Assembly (NCBI GenBank): GCA_022600335.1
Contig: JAHZKN010000030.1
Span: 1 to 13,879 of the forward strand
Length of the DNA: 13,879 bases
Direction: 5' to 3'
DNA from: Alphaproteobacteria bacterium
GTDB lineage: Bacteria; Pseudomonadota; Alphaproteobacteria; Rhizobiales; Hyphomicrobiaceae
The notes beneath the pieces are model-generated. The model saw only the letters and a list, made by a program, of their open reading frames with translations. It was not told the DNA's origin and did not search any database. Each line of letters begins with the position of its first letter. Position 1 is the stretch's first letter. The position numbers and the translations under genes are program-made. Below are positions 7,755 through 13,751 of this stretch, one piece after another.

Positions 7755-7769
7755 TTAACCTTTTGTTAA
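7755..7769. promoter_or_regulatory. CtrA-type binding box, TTAA-N7-TTAA
   Basis: TTAACCTTTTGTTAA at 7755-7769 is an exact match to the full CtrA box of alphaproteobacteria, with seven bases between half-sites. It can also be read as two GTTAACC repeats. It lies about 185 bases upstream of yebC in a gap with no gene. CtrA is the cell-cycle master regulator in this class. Which transcript it controls is not evident. Confidence 0.55.
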
Positions 7770-7792
7770 CCCTAGACGATCAGCCTACCACG

Positions 7793-7813
7793 AAGAGCAC
7801 GAATCGTGTTCTT
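7793..7813. repeat. 21-base imperfect palindrome, operator-like
   Basis: Arms AAGAGCACGA (7793-7802) and TCGTGTTCTT (7804-7813) are complementary at nine of ten positions around one central base. The absence of a loop argues for a dimeric protein binding site rather than an RNA hairpin. It lies 24 bases from the CtrA-type box. Confidence 0.45.
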
Positions 7814-7820
7814 ATAGGGT

Positions 7821-7843
7821 TGTCTCAGGTGCCCACTGAGACA
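7821..7843. repeat. perfect 8-bp hairpin downstream of the YmdB-type gene
   Basis: TGTCTCAG (7821-7828) and CTGAGACA (7836-7843) are perfectly complementary with a 7-base loop. No T-run follows on either strand, so it is not a standard intrinsic terminator, although it lies about 75 bases after the stop of the minus-strand phosphodiesterase gene. Confidence 0.5.
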
Positions 7844-7918
7844 CTCTAGACGTACCAAGTGCGTATAAACTGCTATCGATGGGAGCCAAGTTCTCTTATC
7901 GAATTGCCAAATCTCTAC

Positions 7919-8743
7919 TCACTCGACCCAAAATAGCGGCTCGGTAGGCGATAATTCGCCACCGAGCCGCAATGCTTTTACGCGGGTCGCATGGCCCGTT
8001 ACATCATCGATTTCGACCGCGAGCCCGCAAAGTGTTGCCGAGCCCGTCTCAGGCTCAAAGCGCTCGCTTGAGATACTGGTCAGAAATCGGTTCACGGGTT
8101 CAGCTGGCTTCATGCCGAGAACTGAGTTGTAGACACCGCACATCCCGACATCGGACATGTACGCCGTGCCACCGGGCAAAACCCGCTCATCCGCCGTTGG
8201 TACATGAGTGTGTGTTCCCACCACCGTACTGACGCGCCCATCCAAGAAAGAACCGAGCGCTTGTTTCTCACTCGTCGCCTCGGCGTGAAAATCGATGAAG
8301 ATGGCGTCCGCATCGCGCTTCAACTGACAGCTAGTAATTTCGTGATCAATGGCGCGAAATGGACAATCCAGTTGCTGCATGAAGACCCGCCCCTGTGCAT
8401 TGATCACCAGCACAGTCTGTCCACTACGGGCTTTGAAGAGGCCAGCCCCGCGCCCCGGTGTCCCGCTTGGAAAATTAAGCGGACGCAGCAGTTGAGGGTG
8501 TCGTTCGATAAACACCAACGCATCGCGCTGATCAAAAGCGTGATTGCCGAGCGTGACAGCATCAGCGCCGGCGTCGAGCAAATCGACAAGAATGCTTTCG
8601 GTAATGCCAAAACCGCCGGCTGCATTTTCCGCATTGACGACCACAAAATCGAGGTTATAGCGCTGACGCAATCCTGGTAGCGCTTCAATTGCAGCCGAGC
8701 GGCCACTTCGTCCGACCAAATCGCCAAGAAACAACAACCGCAT
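7919..8743 (-). CDS. YmdB-family metallophosphoesterase (TIGR00282 type)
   Basis: The 274-residue cytoplasmic product matches the YmdB family of two-metal phosphodiesterases. The Bacillus member hydrolyses 2',3'-cyclic nucleotides and affects mRNA decay and biofilm decisions; the role in proteobacteria is not settled. Metal ligands are visible in order: GDLVG with Asp8, NAEN with Glu39 and Asn40, GNHAFD with Asn67, FHAE with His153, and GTHTHVPTADE with His178 and His180. The family block SDVGMCGVYNSVLGM (197-211) is present. The ATG at 8743 has AGG six bases upstream. Its place after 5-FCL and before yebC on the same strand is a conserved alphaproteobacterial arrangement. It is unrelated in detail to the Tat-exported phosphoesterase near ybgC. 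Confidence 0.93.
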   Translation of the reverse strand: MRLLFLGDLVGRSGRSAAIEALPGLRQRYNLDFVVVNAENAAGGFGITESILVDLLDAGADAVTLGNHAFDQRDALVFIERHPQLLRPLNFPSGTPGRGAGLFKARSGQTVLVINAQGRVFMQQLDCPFRAIDHEITSCQLKRDADAIFIDFHAEATSEKQALGSFLDGRVSTVVGTHTHVPTADERVLPGGTAYMSDVGMCGVYNSVLGMKPAEPVNRFLTSISSERFEPETGSATLCGLAVEIDDVTGHATRVKALRLGGELSPTEPLFWVE

Positions 8744-8771
8744 GGCTTACCTTTTCACTTTGTCTTCAAAT

Positions 8772-8786
8772 CGCACGCGACGTGCG
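8772..8786. repeat. perfect 6-bp hairpin between 5-FCL and the YmdB-type gene
   Basis: CGCACG (8772-8777), a 3-base loop and CGTGCG (8781-8786) form a compact perfect hairpin in the leader of the YmdB-type gene. No T-run follows on the minus strand. Confidence 0.4.
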
Positions 8787-8792
8787 GGTCTC

Positions 8793-8830
8793 GTCTGCTA
8801 CCTTGGCATGTGATTGGGACTCTAGCAGAC
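8793..8830. repeat. 8-bp inverted repeat just after the 5-FCL stop
   Basis: GTCTGCTA (8793-8800) and TAGCAGAC (8823-8830) are perfectly complementary with a 22-base spacer. They start eight bases after the 5-FCL stop on the minus strand. This could be a transcript 3' structure or a protein site; it lacks a terminator U-tract. Confidence 0.4.
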
Positions 8831-8837
8831 CACAACG

Positions 8838-9470
8838 TTAGCCAAACTTGTGGGCACCTGATGGCGTTAAGATCCAATCCAAGCGTTGGTCATAAGTGTC
8901 GTGTGGCACACAATCGACCCTTTGTTCATCATATGCGACACCAATCGAGATCACTGGTTTGTCGGCTCTCAGTTGTTGCAACGAGCGGTCATAGAACCCG
9001 CCACCGTAGCCAAGTCGAAAACCTTTTGCGTCAAATGCGAGAAGTGGACTTAACACAATATCCGGGGCAACCTGATCGGCGTCTGGTCCGGGTTCTCGAA
9101 TCCCCCACTGCACTTCATTAAGTGGCTCACCAGGTTTCCAAATACGAAACTCAAGCGGTTGGCCTTTTTCGACAATGACGGGAAGTGACAGAGCAAAGCC
9201 TTGCGCATGTAGACGATCCATCAGCCCCATGGTGTCTGCTTCGTCACCGATTGGAATGTAACAGGACACAATTGCAGGGGTCGAAACCCCAGCAAACGCA
9301 ATGCCAATTTCAGCTAATTTCTGCGCCGCGTCGGCCCCGTGCGTTGCGGCCGCTTGCTTGCGCACCGCTTTTGCCGCTTTGCGCATCGCTATTTTTTGAC
9401 TGGCAATTTCTGAATTGGCACACGCGTCGCTTGGCATTTCGATCCGCAAATGATGATGCACGATGCGCAT
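8838..9470 (-). CDS. ygfA: 5-formyltetrahydrofolate cyclo-ligase
   Basis: The enzyme uses ATP to convert 5-formyltetrahydrofolate into 5,10-methenyltetrahydrofolate. The family is identified by IREPGPDAD and the signature DIVLSPLLAFDAKGFRLGYG at 137-156, which continues as GGFYDR (157-162). N-terminal KxxxRK-type basic residues and GDEADT (75-80) also fit. The product is 210 residues from the ATG at 9470. The ATG at 9437 (residue 12) is a realistic alternative with GGA upstream, and the first 11 residues (three His in a row) look unlike the family. The gene follows the 6S RNA on the same strand, a linkage known from E. coli ygfA and conserved in many proteobacteria, so the two may share a transcript. 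Confidence 0.93.
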   Translation of the reverse strand: MRIVHHHLRIEMPSDACANSEIASQKIAMRKAAKAVRKQAAATHGADAAQKLAEIGIAFAGVSTPAIVSCYIPIGDEADTMGLMDRLHAQGFALSLPVIVEKGQPLEFRIWKPGEPLNEVQWGIREPGPDADQVAPDIVLSPLLAFDAKGFRLGYGGGFYDRSLQQLRADKPVISIGVAYDEQRVDCVPHDTYDQRLDWILTPSGAHKFG

Positions 9471-9501
9471 CGATGCATGAATCGAGGCGACAAGAAGAAT
9501 G

Positions 9502-9653
9502 TGCCGCGGAGCCGTTGGAACATGTGATCTCGCCGGTCCCTACAAATAGTAAGGTGGGCGCCATATGTCCGGGGCCACGACCCCAGTCAGGGACAGCTCC
9601 CTGGCAAGTCTTATAGGCCGGTGAGATTAGAGTTCCTGACGAACTCCGCAGCA
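9502..9653 (-). ncRNA. ssrS: 6S RNA
   Basis: 6S RNA binds the housekeeping RNA polymerase by mimicking an open promoter. The stretch between zapA and 5-FCL folds as expected, about 152 bases. The ends pair TGCTGCGGAG (9653-9644) with CTCCGCGGCA (9511-9502), one G-U pair included. Inside them GGAAC pairs GTTCC, and ATCTC-CCGG pairs CCGG-GAGAT across small bulges, leaving a large central bubble. The apical part holds CAGGGA/TCCCTG and GGGG/CCCC stems. The zapA / 6S / 5-FCL order is the conserved genomic setting. Ends are set from the closing stem and may be off by a few bases. Confidence 0.85.
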
Positions 9654-9660
9654 TTTTCTA

Positions 9661-9666
9661 ATTTTA
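9661..9666 (-). promoter_or_regulatory. candidate -10 element of the 6S RNA promoter
   Basis: TAAAAT on the minus strand ends seven bases before the predicted 6S 5' end. No good -35 is seen at 16-18 bases, so confidence is modest. Confidence 0.4.
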
Positions 9667-9788
9667 AAAGCCAATCCTGAAAAAAGCGAGACCAAGACGG
9701 CCAACGCGGCGATTGCGCTCAGATATCCTCAAAAAGTCATTGCTTGGTTCGCTCACAGATACCGAGAAATGCTTCGATCAGGAGTGAA

Positions 9789-9834
9789 ACACGAGGCCGT
9801 GTCAGCTCCCGAAGGTCATTTCTTGCCCTTCGGG
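9789..9834 (-). terminator. tandem hairpins over and after the zapA stop codon
   Basis: On the minus strand CCCGAAGG (9834-9827) and CCTTCGGG (9815-9808) form a perfect 8-bp stem whose 11-base loop contains the zapA TGA. It is followed by ACACG-GCCT-CGTGT (9802-9789) with three T after it. This may end or process the zapA transcript before the 6S RNA gene. The weak T-run makes efficient intrinsic termination uncertain. Confidence 0.4.
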
Positions 9835-10088
9835 GCATCGGTCTCTGTTAAATCGTCACCTTGATCATCCAGCGTGGCAAGACTTGGTTGAGAGTCCAGC
9901 AAATCATCGGCGAGCAGCAGCGCCGCCATCACCATCAGCCGGGTCTCCCCAACCTGGCCAAATTCATCGATCAGCGTCGTAAGCTTAGATTTCACGCACG
10001 CTGCAAGGGCGCGAAGCCGCTCTTCCTCACCGTCTTCACAGGCAAGGCGATACATCCGGCCGTTCAAAGATAGCGCAACCTGACCCAT
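9816..10088 (-). CDS. zapA: ZapA, FtsZ-ring associated cell-division protein
   Basis: ZapA binds FtsZ and cross-links filaments at the division site. From the ATG at 10088 the product has 90 residues. It starts MGQVALSLNGRMYRLACEDG, the typical ZapA N-terminal strand-helix region, continues with EEERLRALAACVKSKLTTL and ends in a helix with GETRLMVMAALLLADDLLD (47-65). The tail is acidic and variable. I prefer this ATG because AGGGGGG lies directly upstream at a suitable distance; a TTG at 10118 would add ten non-conserved residues. The order coiled-coil protein - zapA - 6S RNA - 5-FCL is conserved in alphaproteobacteria. Confidence 0.9.
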   Translation of the reverse strand: MGQVALSLNGRMYRLACEDGEEERLRALAACVKSKLTTLIDEFGQVGETRLMVMAALLLADDLLDSQPSLATLDDQGDDLTETDAPKGKK

Positions 10089-10157
10089 CGTCCCCCCTGG
10101 AGTCGCGTTGGCACACAACCAATGTGGTGCAGCAACACCTAGCCAAGCCCGAGCGAA

Positions 10158-10424
10158 TCAGGACCCGTCCTGTTTTAGGTTATGAAGTGAGTCGATAACC
10201 CAATCAATACGATTGACAACTTGATCTTGAGTTGACTCGAGTTCTTTGATTCGCTGCTCCGCAGCTGCCAGCAACCGACGCGCCTCATCGCGCTCTCGCT
10301 GCAATTTTTCAAGCCGGTTTTCTGAAGCCGTCGATGCCTTTGGCGGTTCATCTAAACTGGTTTGCGTGGTCTGCGGCGCACGCCTCGGGGGGCGCGCTGC
10401 CTTCTTCTTTGCCCGCTGAGCCAT
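10158..10424 (-). CDS. small coiled-coil protein upstream of zapA (DUF4164-like)
   Basis: The 88-residue product has a Lys/Arg/Ala/Pro-rich N-terminus (QRAKKKAARPPRRAP). A charged heptad-like helix of about 40 residues follows (ENRLEKLQRERDEARRLLAA and onward, roughly 35-75), and the end is VVNRIDWVIDSLHNL. Small coiled-coil proteins at this position, next to zapA, are common in alphaproteobacteria and are often labelled DUF4164; that label is from position and type, not an alignment. The ATG at 10424 has GAGG nine bases upstream; a frame open to a TTG at 10520 lacks support. A division-related role is inferred from the neighbour only. Confidence 0.7.
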   Translation of the reverse strand: MAQRAKKKAARPPRRAPQTTQTSLDEPPKASTASENRLEKLQRERDEARRLLAAAEQRIKELESTQDQVVNRIDWVIDSLHNLKQDGS

Positions 10425-10595
10425 GGGCTCAATCCTCTTTGTCGTTGGGAGAAGCCCTCTTAGCCCTGTTTCCACTCCCAAGATGGAACCAAACATAGGT
10501 TGTCTGCCAACCAGGTGCAATCAATGAGGTTGAATAACTGCTTCCTTAGCCACTGTTCTTTGGCACAACATTTTTTGCCGGCGCTCAGGTCCTAT

Positions 10596-10619
10596 GACCA
10601 TTCGACCCATTCTATGGTC
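10596..10619. repeat. dyad GACCAT-N12-ATGGTC in the gap upstream region
   Basis: Perfect 6-bp arms at 10596-10601 and 10614-10619 with a 12-base spacer, about 120 bases upstream of the candidate gap promoter. It could be a regulator site; short dyads of this size can arise by chance. Confidence 0.25.
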
Positions 10620-10738
10620 TTACAAAACTGGCGTCTTGCGGATCTGAGGACTTTGGGCAGCGCCTTAGCTAGCCGGCCGTTCTGGGCAGAGCACACCTGG
10701 ATAGTGACAAATGCTCTGGGGCTCGTTCGCATGCCGCA

Positions 10739-10767
10739 TTGACAGGCAGGCCGGTGGTCAAGTTAAT
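10739..10767 (+). promoter_or_regulatory. candidate sigma-70 type promoter for gap
   Basis: A perfect -35 TTGACA (10739-10744) is followed after 17 bases by GTTAAT (10762-10767), four of six matches to the -10 consensus. Transcription would start near 10774, about 105 bases before the gap ATG. Confidence 0.5.
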
Positions 10768-10880
10768 GGCGCCGACACTGAGGGGGCGTCTCAGTACCCG
10801 CCGCCCTTTGGCGCAATCTCAAAGCCCCTCATACGCACAAACAATGGCCGAATTCTCACCCGGCCCCTTGGAGGACACCC

Positions 10881-11888
10881 ATGACAGTAAAGGTCGCGAT
10901 CAATGGTTTTGGACGCATTGGACGCAATGTGCTGCGCGCGATCGCCGAAAGTGGACGCAAGGATATCCAGGTCGTCGCCATCAATGACCTCGGCCCTGTT
11001 GAAACCAATGCTCATCTGCTGCGCTTTGATTCCGTGCACGGTCGCTATCCCGGCACCGTTACTGTCGACGGCGACAGCATTGATGTTGGCAATGGTCCCA
11101 TCCGCGTCACCGCGATCCGAGATCCAGCCGAGCTGCCACACAAAGACCTTGGCGTTGATATTGCCCTGGAATGCACCGGCATTTTCACCGCTCGGGACAA
11201 AGCCGCGGCACATCTTGAAGCCGGTGCCAAACGTGTCTTAGTGTCCGCACCAGCCTCTGGTGCCGACCTCACTGTCGTCTACGGTGTCAATCATGACAAA
11301 CTGACAAGCGACCACCAAGTCGTCTCTAATGCCTCGTGCACGACAAACTGCCTTGCACCGGTTGCCAAGGTGCTGAACGATCTGATTGGTATCGACAAAG
11401 GCTGCATGACAACGATCCATGCCTTCACCGGCGATCAACCCACACTCGACACCATGCATTCGGACTTGTATCGCGCACGCGCTGCCGGTCTGTCGATGAT
11501 CCCAACATCAACTGGAGCCGCCAAAGCTGTCGGCTTGGTTTTGCCAGAACTCGATGGCCGCCTCGATGGCGTCGCCATACGCGTCCCAACACCGAATGTC
11601 TCGGTGGTTGACTTTAAATTTGTGCCAAAGCGCGAAACCACAGCAGAAGAGATCAACGCCGCCATGCAAGCCGCTGCCAGCGGCCCGCTCAACGGTGTCC
11701 TTGGTGTCACTGAGCAGCCGAATGTGTCGTCTGACTTTAATCATGACTCCCGCTCCAGTGTCTTCCATCTGTCGCAAACCCGGGTCATGGACGGCAACTT
11801 AGCGCGCGTCTTGTCCTGGTATGACAACGAATGGGGCTTCTCAAACCGCATGGCCGACACTGCCGTTGCCATGGCTAAATTGATGTAA
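10881..11888 (+). CDS. gap: glyceraldehyde-3-phosphate dehydrogenase, type I
   Basis: The enzyme oxidises glyceraldehyde-3-phosphate to 1,3-bisphosphoglycerate in glycolysis and works in reverse in gluconeogenesis. The 335-residue length is normal. The Rossmann start is [12 protein letters not shown] (5-16), with AINDL (33-37) for cofactor binding. The catalytic site is SNASCTTNC with Cys153, and His180 lies in [10 protein letters not shown]. The end is [13 protein letters not shown] (312-324). The ATG at 10881 has GGAGG six bases upstream. The aspartate in NDL fits NAD preference, though this is not decisive. Downstream there is no pgk or fba, which often follow gap in this class; an unrelated DUF6152-like gene comes next. 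Confidence 0.97.
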   Translation: MTVKVAINGFGRIGRNVLRAIAESGRKDIQVVAINDLGPVETNAHLLRFDSVHGRYPGTVTVDGDSIDVGNGPIRVTAIRDPAELPHKDLGVDIALECTGIFTARDKAAAHLEAGAKRVLVSAPASGADLTVVYGVNHDKLTSDHQVVSNASCTTNCLAPVAKVLNDLIGIDKGCMTTIHAFTGDQPTLDTMHSDLYRARAAGLSMIPTSTGAAKAVGLVLPELDGRLDGVAIRVPTPNVSVVDFKFVPKRETTAEEINAAMQAAASGPLNGVLGVTEQPNVSSDFNHDSRSSVFHLSQTRVMDGNLARVLSWYDNEWGFSNRMADTAVAMAKLM

Positions 11889-12009
11889 GCGCATCACACC
11901 TGAGGCATTCTTTTTGCCAAATTCGGCCTTGTCGAGCCCAACCCGTTTCCCTTGCGCAAACTGCAATGTAGAGATTTTTGAGCTGATTTAGGTTCGAGGT
12001 CTTTTCATT

Positions 12010-12396
12010 ATGGTTTCGCGTATTTTTGCCGTGCTTGCGGCGCTGCTCATCTCAATGGGCACACTTCTGGCTCCACCACTTGTGCAAGCGCACCACAGTT
12101 ATGTCACCAAGTACAATCCCAAAAAGCCAATCACCATCGCCGGCACCATCAGCTCGGTGAGCTACGTGAACCCGCACATCTTTTTCTCCGTCCAAACCAG
12201 CAGCGGCAGCTGGCGGGTTGAAACGGAAAGCATATTAAAAGCCCGTGCTAGGGGTTTGACAAAAAGCCTGCTCACGGTTGGCAAAAAGGTACGAGTCAGT
12301 GGTTGGCGGGCGCGCAGCGGTGGTGGCGCACTGGGTATGCGCTCAATTAGCTTTGTCGGCGGCAAAACCGTCACCATGCGCAGCTCACCCAGGTAA
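12010..12396 (+). CDS. secreted DUF6152-like protein
   Basis: The 128-residue product has a clear signal peptide (hydrophobic 5-22, cleavage after VQA at residue 27), so the mature protein is predicted to begin HHSY. The rest fits my recollection of the DUF6152 pattern: AHHSY at 27-31, the KPITIAGTISSV strand (39-50), VNPHIFFSV (53-61), and a small all-beta, OB-like body ending in basic residues. The function of the family is unknown. Three histidines (28, 29, 56) are candidates for metal binding. The ATG has GAGG ten bases upstream. A DUF6644-like membrane gene follows after five bases, so the two are probably one operon; this pairing is one I associate with the family. Confidence 0.8.
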   Translation: MVSRIFAVLAALLISMGTLLAPPLVQAHHSYVTKYNPKKPITIAGTISSVSYVNPHIFFSVQTSSGSWRVETESILKARARGLTKSLLTVGKKVRVSGWRARSGGGALGMRSISFVGGKTVTMRSSPR

Positions 12397-12401
12397 CAAC
12401 C

Positions 12402-12890
12402 ATGGATGGCGTCGCGGTCCTCAAAGCGTTAGCAGCACTTCCTATCGCAGAGTTTGTGCGCACATCTCCGTGGGCTTACCCCATACTTGAAACATTCCAC
12501 ATGTTTGGGCTTGGCCTTGTATTTGGCGGCATGTTTGTGTTTGACCTCAGGCTATTTGGCGTACATCGGGAGTTGTCTTTAGTCAGCTTGGCACACCACA
12601 TCCTGCCGTGGGTTTGGCTTGGTTTTCTGATCAACCTGACAAGCGGAATTCTACTTTTTTTGTCAGATGCCGTAACGTTTGGACAAAACCTAGCCTTTCA
12701 AATCAAGAGCACTCTTCTTGCCATCACTGGACTAAGCGTTTTCTGGTTTCAAAGGCAGGTCTTCCCGCATCTAGCAGAATGGGACCGCCAAACGAACCCT
12801 CCTAAATCGGCAAAGAGGCTCGCACTTTTCTCAATCATGTTGTGGATGGCGATCATCACCGCCGGTCGCATGATTGCCTATTCGCCGTAA
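12402..12890 (+). CDS. DUF6644-like multi-pass membrane protein
   Basis: The 162-residue product has four likely membrane helices: about 28-50 (with FHMFGLGLVFGGMFVFDLRL), 67-89 (LPWVWLGFLINLTSGILLFL), 102-117 and 141-160 (ALFSIMLWMAIITAGRMIAY). It resembles the DUF6644 family in length and in the early ETFHMFGL and DLRLFG blocks. Histidines 33, 55, 65 and 66 near helix ends could hold haem or metal, which is inference from their position. The ATG at 12402 lies five bases after the DUF6152-like stop. It is probably a membrane partner for the secreted protein. The substrate or role is unknown. Confidence 0.75.
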   Translation: MDGVAVLKALAALPIAEFVRTSPWAYPILETFHMFGLGLVFGGMFVFDLRLFGVHRELSLVSLAHHILPWVWLGFLINLTSGILLFLSDAVTFGQNLAFQIKSTLLAITGLSVFWFQRQVFPHLAEWDRQTNPPKSAKRLALFSIMLWMAIITAGRMIAYSP

Positions 12891-12956
12891 TTGCTCTGTC
12901 AGATATGCGGTCTCGCCACTGCCGGCGCATGCGCGCAACGCACTGAGGACAAGACT

Positions 12957-13751
12957 TTGAGCGACAGCACACGCGACAACGATCTCAGCGCGCTTTCAAA
13001 CGGCCACACGCACCTCATGCACGCGCTGTGTGATAAAATCACCGACGACATGCTGCGCGAAATCGCCGACGCCGATTATGGCATGGACTTTGCCAAACAT
13101 TTCGCGGCCCTCACAAAAATACGTGACCGCGTGCCGACTGAGGGCCGCATGGCGTGGGAACCTCACGAGGTGTTGGCTCTCTTTCGTTGGTCGGAGTTTG
13201 GCGACAACCGTACGGGACAAAAACCGCGCTCAGAACACGACTTTCATCTGATGCGGGCCTTTTGTTGCACGGCGCTGCTGGAGGCCTACGCCGATCCAGC
13301 CAACCATGAGTACTTTGCAGGTGAGAACCAAACTCTTGCCCAGTTGTTGGACAGCGTCGCACACATCGATGGTGATGAAACCGTCTTTCAAGGCCAGGCG
13401 ATTTCGTTTCTCGCCTGGCTGGTGCCGAAGTTACCTGACTATGAAGACGAAACTGCTTTCTATCTTCTGGGGCTTGTCTGGCTTCTTGTTCGCCAGCCAG
13501 ATCGAGACGCAAACGTGGAGAAAATTCTCCGCCTTATAGATCGCGTCAATGCTGAAGAAAACCGCGTGCGCCAGATGTGGGGTGACGGCGTTGGCAACGA
13601 CGCGGATACCTGGCTGCTTGGCACAACCCACTTCGGTCTCCGACATAAAAAGTGGCGGCGCTTTGGTCACGACCTGGGTGCCCTTGACCTTGCAAGAGCT
13701 GACCCGAAACTCACCGCCGCCATCCAAGAAATTTCACAAAAACTTGCTTAG
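12957..13751 (+). CDS. unrecognised soluble, mainly helical protein
   Basis: I recognise no family. With the TTG at 12957 the product has 264 residues; GAGGA lies seven bases upstream, which decides the start. A TTG at 12891 directly after the previous stop would add 22 residues without such support. There is no signal peptide or membrane helix. The sequence is rich in acidic and aromatic residues and His (for example NGHTHLMHAL at 15-24, HDFHLMRAFCCTALLEAYAD at 94-113). It looks helical throughout, possibly repeat-like. Its spacing of 66 bases from the DUF6644-like gene allows co-transcription. Its 3' end overlaps a minus-strand gene. Confidence 0.7.
   Translation: MSDSTRDNDLSALSNGHTHLMHALCDKITDDMLREIADADYGMDFAKHFAALTKIRDRVPTEGRMAWEPHEVLALFRWSEFGDNRTGQKPRSEHDFHLMRAFCCTALLEAYADPANHEYFAGENQTLAQLLDSVAHIDGDETVFQGQAISFLAWLVPKLPDYEDETAFYLLGLVWLLVRQPDRDANVEKILRLIDRVNAEENRVRQMWGDGVGNDADTWLLGTTHFGLRHKKWRRFGHDLGALDLARADPKLTAAIQEISQKLA

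Larger units (their letters stand above)
7573..7918. other. gene-free region upstream of yebC with regulatory-looking elements
   Basis: About 346 bases without a convincing coding sequence on either strand. It holds a candidate yebC promoter (7613-7640), a CtrA-type box (7755-7769), a 21-base imperfect palindrome centred on 7803, and an 8-bp perfect hairpin (7821-7843). The last three lie within 90 bases. A small RNA on either strand is possible but not shown. Confidence 0.6.
10425..10880. other. gene-free divergent region between the zapA cluster and gap
   Basis: About 456 bases with no convincing coding sequence. It should hold the promoter for the zapA cluster (not identified) and that of gap (10739-10767). 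A dyad lies at 10596-10619. In several alphaproteobacteria transketolase sits at this position ahead of gap; I see no recognisable remnant of it. Confidence 0.5.

Noticed and set aside
7821..7843. Intrinsic terminator for the YmdB-type gene
   Set aside because: The hairpin is perfect, but no T-run follows on the minus strand and it lies about 75 bases past the stop. I list it only as an inverted repeat.
10500..10742. Plus-strand open frame (80 codons) upstream of gap
   Set aside because: It starts at a TTG without a ribosome binding site, its composition is not protein-like and it has no recognisable motif.
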